16,930 nucleotides of DNA from an uncultured Oscillospiraceae bacterium (GTDB taxonomy: Bacteria > Bacillota > Clostridia > Oscillospirales > Acutalibacteraceae): contig USIA01000027.1 of the NCBI GenBank assembly GCA_900554535.1, positions 1-16,930 on the forward strand, written 5' to 3'. Each line of letters opens with the position of its first letter. Position 1 is the first letter of the stretch. Shown here piece after piece: positions 7,004-13,020 of the stretch. The position numbers and the translations under genes are program-made. A model generated the notes under the pieces. That model made no database searches, was not told where the DNA came from, and saw only the letters and a program-made list of their open reading frames with translations.

Positions 7004-7143
7004 CATAAACCCTCCTCTAAAATCTGGTAAATTGATCCCAATGCGGATTTTACCTTTGTAAAGATACGGAACAGCCCTCCAAAATGTTCTAGCAAGTTGA
7101 TCATGAATTGAAGCGTGTATCAAGTGAACTTCTTTTCGCCTTT

Positions 7144-7219
7144 AGTATAGCATATCCGGATGGAAAATCAACATAAATTTGGGTTCCAGCTTTGTAATTT
7201 TGCGTAACAGTTCTGTAAA
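7144..7219 (-). promoter_or_regulatory. Promoter of SDTT copy 2 with distal TTTACA box
   Basis: On the minus strand: -35 TTGATT (7171-7166), 16-bp spacer, -10 TATACT (7149-7144), AAAGG after it. TTTACA (7219-7214) lies exactly 42 bp above the -35 within TTACAGAACTGTTA. Spacings match the copy 1 promoter exactly. The leader to the ATG is about 135 nt. Confidence 0.7.
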
Positions 7220-7349
7220 CTAATTCGTTTTTTTATTTATTTTTTGGAAATGGCGATTCTAAATTGAAAATTGTGGTCGTTTCGAAAAGCGAAAAATAAA
7301 TTCAAATTATTTGAAAACTGATGCTTATAAATTTAGTCTTCTTTATCTG

Positions 7350-7409
7350 AAAATAAAAAGAGAGCAGCCGCACCCGCTAGAATTTTTCGGGAAGGGTGCA
7401 AAGCTGCTC
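7350..7409 (-). terminator. Orphan intrinsic terminator
   Basis: GAGCAGC/GCTGCTC (7362-7368, 7403-7409) and GCACCC/GGGTGC (7370-7375, 7394-7399) form a two-part stem. On the minus strand TCTTTTTATTTT follows. No minus-strand gene is visible immediately upstream, so the transcript it ends is unknown. I see nothing else coding in 7007-7600. Confidence 0.65.
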
Positions 7410-7483
7410 GGCAGATGCTTTTTATCCGAAGGAAAGCTGGGAGATGAAGAGGCGGGATAAAAAATTTTCTTCCTCCAGCAGGA

Positions 7484-7529
7484 ATTAGCATAATTTATTA
7501 TTGACATATGCTAATAATAGCTTTATACT
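7484..7529 (+). promoter_or_regulatory. Promoter and inverted-repeat operator of the DUF134-NifX gene
   Basis: TTGACA (7501-7506), 17-bp spacer, TATACT (7524-7529): a near-consensus sigma-A promoter. ATTAGCATA (7484-7492) and TATGCTAAT (7507-7515) form a perfect 9-bp inverted repeat with a 14-bp gap that covers the -35 and runs into the spacer, as expected for a repressor site. Self-regulation by the DUF134 helix-turn-helix protein or control by a metal regulator are both possible. Confidence 0.8.
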
Positions 7530-7600
7530 GTTTTCAGACACAGAAACCGGACGGGGGTTGAATATCCGGCAAAAGGGATGTGATCGGAAAGGAGAATGCC

Positions 7601-8404
7601 ATGCCAAGACCAAGTAAGCCAAAGCGTGTGGATGCTGTTCCCCGCTGCTGTCGTTTCCGTGGGGATACGTTGGAAAGAGACGATTTTTATATCGCTCTGA
7701 CAGTAGAGGAGTACGAGACTGTCCGCCTTATTGATTATTTTGGAAAAACACAGGAAGAGTGTGCAGCCTTTATGGGTATCGGGCGGGGAACCGTGCAGAT
7801 GCTGTATGCGGAGGCCAGAAAAAAGCTGGCCAGGTTTCTGGTGGAGGGATGTACGCTGCTGATCAGGGGCGGAGATTATGTGGTGAAACCGTCCTGCGGA
7901 TGGCATGAAAGGTGCCGGAACGATAACCCTGACGGCATTGATTCCCTTGAAGCGGGAGGCTTTATGACCGGCGGATCGTCGGCCAGGAAAGGAGAGAATT
8001 GTATGACGATCGCAGTAACCTATGACAACGGGGAAATATTTCAGCATTTCGGACATACGGAACAGTTTAAGCTTTATCAGGTGGAAAACGGGAAAGTGGT
8101 TTCCGCTCAGGTGTTGGACACCAACGGAAGTGGTCATGGAGCCCTGGCTGGTTTTTTGAAGGAGCATGGAGTGGATGTGCTGATCTGCGGAGGGATTGGC
8201 GGCGGCGCCAGAAATGCGCTGGCGGATGCGGGCATTCAGCTGTTTGGCGGGGCCTGCGGCAGTGCGGACGCCCAGGTGGAGTCTTATCTGGCAGGCACAT
8301 TGGCCTATGATCCAGACGTGCGGTGCAGTCATCATGGCCATGGAGAGGGGAACTGCCAGGGGCATCACGGTGATGGCACTTGTGGAGCGCATGGATGTCA
8401 CTAA
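7601..8404 (+). CDS. DUF134 / NifX-NifB-type fusion protein with His/Cys-rich tail
   Basis: A 267-residue protein. Residues 1-100 are a DUF134 domain: MPRPSKPKRV opening, ALTVEEYETVRLIDYFGKTQ, then a helix-turn-helix (EECAAFMGIGRGTVQMLYAE) and the LLIRGGDY ending. Residues ~135-238 are a dinitrogenase iron-molybdenum cofactor biosynthesis (NifX/NifB C-terminal) domain: MTIAVTYDNGEIFQHFGHTE and VDVLICGGIGGGARNALADA. The tail (244-267) is rich in His and Cys (CSHHGHGEGNCQGHHGDG) and probably binds metal. Proteins of these families bind or carry Fe-S/Mo clusters; the fusion may be a metal- or cluster-sensing regulator (inference). ATG 7601 follows GGAAAGGAG at good spacing, so I prefer it to the GTG at 7580. 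A second good ribosome site (AAAGGAGAG) precedes Met135 (8003), so a separate NifX-like product may also be made. The gene stands alone with its own promoter and terminator. Confidence 0.88.
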   Translation: MPRPSKPKRVDAVPRCCRFRGDTLERDDFYIALTVEEYETVRLIDYFGKTQEECAAFMGIGRGTVQMLYAEARKKLARFLVEGCTLLIRGGDYVVKPSCGWHERCRNDNPDGIDSLEAGGFMTGGSSARKGENCMTIAVTYDNGEIFQHFGHTEQFKLYQVENGKVVSAQVLDTNGSGHGALAGFLKEHGVDVLICGGIGGGARNALADAGIQLFGGACGSADAQVESYLAGTLAYDPDVRCSHHGHGEGNCQGHHGDGTCGAHGCH

Positions 8405-8472
8405 GGCCCCAAAAAAGAAAAACGGAATACGAGGATGGCCTGGCGGAGGCTGAAACCGGGCTGCCATATCGT

Positions 8473-8510
8473 TCTGGCCAGACAGGAAAAAACTGTCTGG
8501 CCAGATTTTT
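8473..8510 (+). terminator. Intrinsic terminator of the DUF134-NifX gene; intron target site
   Basis: A perfect 13-bp stem (TCTGGCCAGACAG and its complement, 8473-8485 with 8493-8505), 7-nt loop, then TTTTT (8506-8510). The intron sequence begins at the next base, the known preference of group IIC introns. Confidence 0.95.
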
Positions 8511-8734
8511 GTGCGCGCCCGGCAAGGGTATCTGCCGCGAGATGGAATCCGAAGGAAGACAGATTTTGAAACGGTCCATTATAAACGAAAAGCTCGCACA
8601 AGCCGGATATTTTGACTTTCCGGCTTTGTACGAGCAGCTTCGAAACCTGTACTTATGCGATTAAACCGCCGTGTATGGAACCGTATGCACGGTGGTGTGA
8701 GAGGCCGGCCCCAATTAGAGGCCTCCTACTCGAT
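8511..8734 (+). mobile_element. Miniature group IIC intron remnant
   Basis: It begins GTGCGCGCCCGGCAAGGG, a group II 5' end, then GATGGAATCCGAAGGAAG, a conserved domain I stretch of IIC introns such as the Oceanobacillus iheyensis one. In frame before the TAA at 8662-8664 lies NEKLAQAGYFDFPALYEQL, which looks like the last codons of the intron maturase. Domain V is at 8665-8696: stem ACCGCCGTG/CACGGTGGT with a CGC triad, 2-nt bulge, short upper stem and GAAC loop. Domain VI follows (GTGAGAGG to CCTCCTACTCGAT) with a bulged branch-point A at 8728, and the element ends in AT. Intact IIC introns are about 1.8-2 kb with a reverse transcriptase; here most of domain I, domains II-III and most of the ORF are gone. 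It inserted exactly after a terminator hairpin. Self-mobility is impossible; splicing is doubtful. Confidence 0.9.
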
Positions 8735-8742
8735 GTATGTGC

Positions 8743-8762
8743 AAAAACGAGCGTTCCGCTCG
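8743..8762 (-). terminator. Intrinsic terminator of the VanZ gene
   Basis: On the minus strand CGAGCG-GAA-CGCTCG is followed by TTTTTG. It sits 45 nt past the VanZ stop and only 8 nt from the intron's 3' end, converging on the DUF134-NifX terminator. Confidence 0.75.
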
Positions 8763-8806
8763 CCAAGCTTTTGCTGGGCAGAATGTTCGTTTAATTTTAT
8801 TGATCA

Positions 8807-9292
8807 TCAGCTTTTGGATGCATGGGATACGACGCTGCAAACCTGCTGTAGGTGCATTGCCTTCCAAATGGAAAAGCCGAGAAAACTGCCGAGCAGACGC
8901 ATCAGGATGACCGTCATATCAAAGACGCCGATGAGCAGGAAGAGTTGGGCTGCTTCCAGCGCCACGCAGGCAGCGAGGCTGACGAGGAACGCGCGCTTGC
9001 CGGTTCTGCAGCCCTGAAAAAACAGCGGCAGAAAAACGCCAAGTGGCAGAAACAAAACACAGTTCCCGAGCAGATTCCCCAGGTTTGCGAGGACCATTAC
9101 TGTGCTGTACAGCGGAGCCTGGGTTGCGCCGATAAGGTCAGCAAATGGAATCAGCTGTAAGCGGGCCAAAACGGATTCCCCGTAGATCTGCCCGATGTAG
9201 GTGGGATAGCGGCGGAAGAACAGGATCAAGAGCAGGGCGGTAACGTACAGAATAAACAGACAGATGGCAACACTCTTTTTGCGTTTTGTCAT
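8807..9292 (-). CDS. VanZ-family membrane protein
   Basis: A 161-residue protein with the VanZ fold pattern: an N-terminal transmembrane helix (VAICLFILYVTALLLILFF), a loop with LARLQLIPFADLI, then NLGNLLGNCVLFLPLGVFLP, the family's most typical stretch, a helix FLVSLAACVALEAAQLFLL carrying the conserved E/Q pair, and a last helix TVILMRLLGSFLGFSIW. VanZ itself gives low-level teicoplanin resistance; most relatives have no proven role. ATG 9292 is preceded by AAAGGAG at 8-nt spacing, so the upstream ATG at 9319 is less likely. It lies 38 nt downstream of the TGA-interrupted secreted-protein gene on the same strand and may share its promoter. It appears complete. Confidence 0.9.
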   Translation of the reverse strand: MTKRKKSVAICLFILYVTALLLILFFRRYPTYIGQIYGESVLARLQLIPFADLIGATQAPLYSTVMVLANLGNLLGNCVLFLPLGVFLPLFFQGCRTGKRAFLVSLAACVALEAAQLFLLIGVFDMTVILMRLLGSFLGFSIWKAMHLQQVCSVVSHASKS

Positions 9293-9330
9293 GACACGCA
9301 CTCCTTTGCTATAAAACAATTACAGTACGG

Positions 9331-9900
9331 TTATTGGAAAATTGTGAAATCACCTATCAGAGCTACGGTCTGCCAGGAAGTTTTATCGTCGCAACGAAAT
9401 GCAACCGCGTAAGTCCTGTTTGTCACAAGATTATAGAAATGCAACACATCAGAAATATTGTTGCCATATCCTGTTTCGAAGGATGCAACAAATTTCTTTT
9501 GGTACATATCGTAAAGACTGATTACGAATGCTACCGGGGCGCCCGTTTCAGAATGAAAGGCATAAGAGACATTCAGTTTTCCATCTGCATTTGGGAAAAA
9601 ATAGTAGTTGGTGAATAGCGTGCTAATGGTTCAATATTCAATGACGCCAGAATAAGGATTTCCTCTCAATTCCCAGTATTTTGTTGGGACATTGGTTTCA
9701 CGCAATAAAGAAGATTTTTCATTTAGGTAATCTACGCTTTTTGCGGATGGGATGGATGTAGCCTCGGATAGGCCGGAAGCGGCACCAGGAGAGGTGGAAA
9801 CATCGTCAGCGGCGAAAGCAGGAATTGAGAACACAACTGCTGTACTTACAGCGCAAAGGAGGGATAGAGCTTTTTTCCAAAGGGATTTGTACTTGTTCAT
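9331..9900 (-). pseudogene. Secreted protein gene interrupted by one in-frame TGA
   Basis: From ATG 9900 (ribosome site AAAGGTGG) the frame encodes a signal peptide (MNKYKSLWKKALSLLCAV, cleavage after IPAFA) and a mature region ending SGVIEY at a TGA (9633-9631). The same frame then stays open for 99 more codons to a TAA at 9333-9331, encoding plausible protein: LFTNYYFFPNADGKLNVSY, VAFVISLYDMYQKKF, SWQTVALIGDFTIFQ. Together this would be a ~189-residue secreted beta-rich protein. A point mutation (for instance GGA or TGG to TGA) is the simplest reading. UGA readthrough is possible; no clear selenocysteine hairpin is seen just downstream. If the TGA acts as a stop, an 89-residue product remains. 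I do not recognise the family. The gene has its own promoter and lies upstream of VanZ. Confidence 0.8.
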
Positions 9901-10037
9901 AATGAAACCACCTTTCTTAAAATAGACATCCAGTTTTAACATATTTTACACAGAATGCGGCCGTAAAATAAACATTCGGGTACATCAACTCCTTTAAAAA
10001 CCATATATTCCATTTCAAGATAATATTTACAGACTAA

Positions 10038-10065
10038 TTATTACATAAAGAGGTTAATTTGTCAA
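10038..10065 (-). promoter_or_regulatory. Probable sigma-A promoter for the secreted-protein gene
   Basis: On the minus strand TTGACA (10065-10060), a 16-bp spacer and TAATAA (10043-10038; AATAAT if the spacer is 17). The -35 lies in an imperfect palindrome, GGTTGACAAATTAACC. The leader to the ATG at 9900 is about 130 nt. Nothing else is visible in 9901-10183. Confidence 0.6.
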
Positions 10066-10183
10066 CCTTTTTGGAAGTTATTCATGATACCCTTCAAATC
10101 GGAGGCATTTCAATCGCAGGTTAAAGAAAAATTCCATTTTAACCTGCACGAAATCTTGACATAGGGCCAGAGGAAAAAACCGC

Positions 10184-10252
10184 ATAAAAAAAGACCTTCT
10201 GGGAAGATGGAGGTGCGGCCGACCGCACTCCAAACAGCCAGAAGGTCTTTTT
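10184..10252 (-). terminator. Terminator of the allantoin-type operon
   Basis: AAAGACCTTCTGG (10190-10202) pairs with 10238-10250 in a 13-bp stem enclosing a GC-rich inner hairpin. On the minus strand the stem is followed by a T run (TTTTATG). It starts a few bases after the last permease stop. Confidence 0.9.
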
Positions 10253-10256
10253 ACGA

Positions 10257-11618
10257 TTATGCGAAGATGCTGCCGGTCCGGAACGGCGCGGCGCGCTTCA
10301 TGTATTTCATCAGGAAATAATAGATCAGGCCCGTCGGGATTAAGCTGACGTACCAGGACAGATCCACAAGAAACAAGGAACAGCATGAACCCAGCAGCAC
10401 GGCAAAAATGCCGGGGAGGTTGACGCCCTTGAACGCGCCTTGGCGGTCATACAGCTGGTTTAAGTCCAGCTTCTGCCGCCGCAGGATGTAGTAATCGACC
10501 ACCATCACCGCGAAAATCGGGCCGAGGAAGGCTGAATAGATGCGCGTGAACAGCGAAAGTCCTGCCGCCGATTCCGGCGTGACGAGCAGCCACGGGCAGC
10601 AGCAGATCGACAACACACCCACGATGATCGTGCTCGGCGCCCACTTGAGCTTAAACGAATCCATCAGCACATAGGCCGGCGGCACAATGTTGTTGAGCAC
10701 ATTTGTGCTGACTTGCGCAAACGCGATAAACAAAAGCGTCAATACCGTCAAAAACTTGCTGTCCATCGTGCTGGTAAACACCGCCACCGGGTCGCTGTTG
10801 CCCGTTGCGGCTGTGACCAGCAGGCCGATCAAGCCCATAAACAGCGTAACCGGCAAAATGGCCACCGCGTAGATGCCGCCCGTTGCTTTCGGGCCGGTCT
10901 TGCGGTGCAAGTTGCGCGCATAGTCGGAGGCGTTGATGATCATGGTGGAGTAGATGCCGAGGAAAGACGTGGTGGCCGCCCAGAACGGAAGACCCCAGGT
11001 GCCCTGGATATTCGAGAATGCGCTGGTGATTTCTGTGGAGAATTGCGTGCGCACCACGTAGAGCATATAAATCAGAATGGCGATGATGAAAATGCAGGAG
11101 ATATTCTCCAGCCATTTGATCTCCTTAAAGCCCTTGATGGCCAGCCCTACCTGGAGCGCCGTGAAAAGGACATAGACCAGCGGCAGGCAGCTGAATCCAA
11201 ACAGCACCTTCAGGCAGTTGTCGATGGCCTCTGCGCCGATCCAGCTCTGGTAGCCAAACCAGATGATGGCTGGCACGCCGCGCAAAAGGCCGGGCAGCTT
11301 CACGCCCGCGGTACCGAAGCTCGAGCGAAGCTGGATGCTGTAGGGAATCCCATACTTGTGGCCGCAGTTGCCGACCAGCACGAGCGCCACTGCGATGACC
11401 GCACAGCCGATGATCATCGCGATGATGGCCTGCGGAATGGTGAGGGCGCCGATCAGGCTCGCGCCCATCGAAAAGGTGCCAATCGATACGCAGCCGCCCA
11501 AAAAGCTCGCCCCGTATGAGAGTGGGTCCATGATACGTTTTTTGGTGGGGCGCAGGTCTTCCGGGATGCCCGCCTCCAATTCCGGTTTTAAAACCGGGTT
11601 ATCGATGATTTCCTGCAT
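10257..11618 (-). CDS. NCS1-family permease B (allantoin/hydantoin/nucleobase type)
   Basis: A 453-residue transporter of normal NCS1 (cytosine-purine permease) length with about 12 transmembrane helices. Visible hallmarks: SYGASFLGGCVSIGTFSMGA in helix 1, HKYGIPYSIQLRSSFG, the substrate-site motif GVPAIIWFGYQSWIGAEAI (W120, Q124, W126), INASDYARNLHRKTGPKA, and PPAYVLMDSF. In this family the motif's Trp and Gln contact the hydantoin or purine ring. Substrate import with a cation is the family mechanism. ATG 11618 follows GGAGGAG by 5 nt. The gene lies 28 nt after allantoinase-like gene 2 and is last in the operon. Allantoin is the likeliest substrate from context; uracil, hydantoins or other cyclic ureides cannot be excluded. 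Confidence 0.9.
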   Translation of the reverse strand: MQEIIDNPVLKPELEAGIPEDLRPTKKRIMDPLSYGASFLGGCVSIGTFSMGASLIGALTIPQAIIAMIIGCAVIAVALVLVGNCGHKYGIPYSIQLRSSFGTAGVKLPGLLRGVPAIIWFGYQSWIGAEAIDNCLKVLFGFSCLPLVYVLFTALQVGLAIKGFKEIKWLENISCIFIIAILIYMLYVVRTQFSTEITSAFSNIQGTWGLPFWAATTSFLGIYSTMIINASDYARNLHRKTGPKATGGIYAVAILPVTLFMGLIGLLVTAATGNSDPVAVFTSTMDSKFLTVLTLLFIAFAQVSTNVLNNIVPPAYVLMDSFKLKWAPSTIIVGVLSICCCPWLLVTPESAAGLSLFTRIYSAFLGPIFAVMVVDYYILRRQKLDLNQLYDRQGAFKGVNLPGIFAVLLGSCCSLFLVDLSWYVSLIPTGLIYYFLMKYMKRAAPFRTGSIFA

Positions 11619-11646
11619 GACTTCTCCTCCTTAGGATATTCCGCCG

Positions 11647-13020
11647 TTATTCGACCGGGCGGACCAGCTGGCCGTAACCATACGTACCGGAAAAGCGGCC
11701 TTCCTGCGCGACGACCTCTCCGCGCAGCACCGTACACACCGGCATGCCCTTGCCCTTCTTGCCGACAAACGCCGAGATCTTGTTTTTGTAAAGCAGGGAT
11801 TCCGCCGTAATCTCCCATTCCCGTGCTGGGTCGAGCAGAACCAGGTCCGCGTCAAAGCCCGGCAGCAGCGCGCCTTTTTTGCCGTAAAGGCCGAATGCCT
11901 GTGCGGGCTTTTTCGCCATGGCGTTTGCCAATACGCACGGGGACATCCCGCGCTTGACGCATCCTTCATAGAATGCAACCTGCAAGCCGCTCTGGATGCC
12001 GCTGATGCCGCCCCAGACGTCAAAGACGTTCTCGATTTTCTGCCCGAGAATTTCCGTGTACTTTTCTTCCTTGCTGCACGGTGAATGGTCGCTGGCAATG
12101 CCGGAAAACGTGCCGTTTGCAACGTATTCCCACAGCCTGTCGACCTCTTCCTGCGAGCGCAGCGGCGGCGCGCACTTAAAGAGCGGGCCGTTTTCCAGCA
12201 CGTCCTTGTCCGTCATGCTTAAATAGTGCGTACAGGTTTCGGCCGTGATGTCGTATCCTTCCTGCTGAGCTTCGCGGACCTTTTCGGCGACGTCCGGGCT
12301 TGAAATGTGGCAAATGTGCGCTTTGCAGCCGGTTGCCTTTGCAAGTTCGATAATATCGACCGTTGCGAGCATTTCCGCGGCGACTGGGCGGGAATCGAGA
12401 AATGCCTGCCAGTCCAGGCGGCCGGCCGCCTTCATGCGCTGTTCGGTATGGCGGATCATCGAGAAATCTTCGCAGTGGAAGCCCGCGCGCCCGCCGAATG
12501 AGGCGATGATCTGCATCGCTTCATATGCCTGCCCGTAGCTTAACGGGGTATAGTCCGGCGAGACAGGCCCGATAAAGGACTTAAACGCGACGCATCCTTT
12601 TTTGTGCAAAGCTTCCAGCTCGCCGAAATTGTCGGGAATCAGGCCGCCCCACAGGCAATAATCTGTGCAGGCGTTTTTCCCAACGATTTCTACCTTGCGG
12701 TCAAACAGCTCCGCCGTGGTCATGGCCGGTTCGTTTTGCAGGGGCATGTCGATGACCGTGGTGTAGCCGCCCACTGCTGCGGCCGCCGTGCCGTGCGCGT
12801 AATCCTCGCGCCATTCATAGCCCGGCTCGTTTAAGTGTGCGTGCGTATCGATGGCGCCGGGAAATACGTAGCAGCCGGCCGCGTCCAGTTCCTTCTTGGC
12901 CGGCGCCGTTTCTCCGGGCGCCAGGATGGCCGCAATCCTCCCGTCCCTTACCGCGATGCTCCCTTCCTGTATGGCATCTGAAGTGACGAGTTTTCCGTTT
13001 TTGACAAGTAAATCAAACAT
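11647..13020 (-). CDS. allB: Allantoinase-like cyclic amidohydrolase 2
   Basis: A 457-residue amidohydrolase of usual allantoinase length. The dinuclear metal site is complete: H60 and H62 (DTHAHLNEPG), carboxylated-lysine candidate K147 (VAFKSFIG), H182 (GFHCEDF), H238 (HICHISSP) and D311 (SDHSPC). ETCTHYL, KCAPPLRS and WGGISGIQS are allantoinase-like rather than dihydropyrimidinase-like. Allantoinase opens the hydantoin ring of allantoin to give allantoate in the cytosol. ATG 13020 has GAGGAAG upstream and overlaps the permease A stop (13013) by 8 nt, so the two are translationally coupled; an upstream ATG at 13044 is less likely. A paralogue with the same metal ligands lies at 14521-15927; the two have diverged considerably, so they may favour different ureides or hydantoins. 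Confidence 0.85.
   Translation of the reverse strand: MFDLLVKNGKLVTSDAIQEGSIAVRDGRIAAILAPGETAPAKKELDAAGCYVFPGAIDTHAHLNEPGYEWREDYAHGTAAAAVGGYTTVIDMPLQNEPAMTTAELFDRKVEIVGKNACTDYCLWGGLIPDNFGELEALHKKGCVAFKSFIGPVSPDYTPLSYGQAYEAMQIIASFGGRAGFHCEDFSMIRHTEQRMKAAGRLDWQAFLDSRPVAAEMLATVDIIELAKATGCKAHICHISSPDVAEKVREAQQEGYDITAETCTHYLSMTDKDVLENGPLFKCAPPLRSQEEVDRLWEYVANGTFSGIASDHSPCSKEEKYTEILGQKIENVFDVWGGISGIQSGLQVAFYEGCVKRGMSPCVLANAMAKKPAQAFGLYGKKGALLPGFDADLVLLDPAREWEITAESLLYKNKISAFVGKKGKGMPVCTVLRGEVVAQEGRFSGTYGYGQLVRPVE

Noticed and set aside
7523..8467. A 314-codon open frame antisense to the DUF134-NifX gene.
   Set aside because: Low-complexity mirror-frame composition and no domain; the plus strand has promoter, ribosome site, recognised domains and terminator.
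9334..9618. A 94-codon plus-strand frame between VanZ and the secreted-protein gene.
   Set aside because: It is antisense to the continuation of the TGA-interrupted secreted gene, which makes far better protein sense.
9610..9640. Selenocysteine decoding of the TGA in the secreted-protein gene.
   Set aside because: No convincing hairpin directly downstream of the UGA, and the residue is in an ordinary secreted beta-rich segment rather than a redox motif.
10713..11519. Long plus-strand open frames across the permease and allantoinase genes (also 13448-14185 and 14950-15504).
   Set aside because: Arg/His/Gln-rich shadow frames caused by codon bias of the real minus-strand genes.
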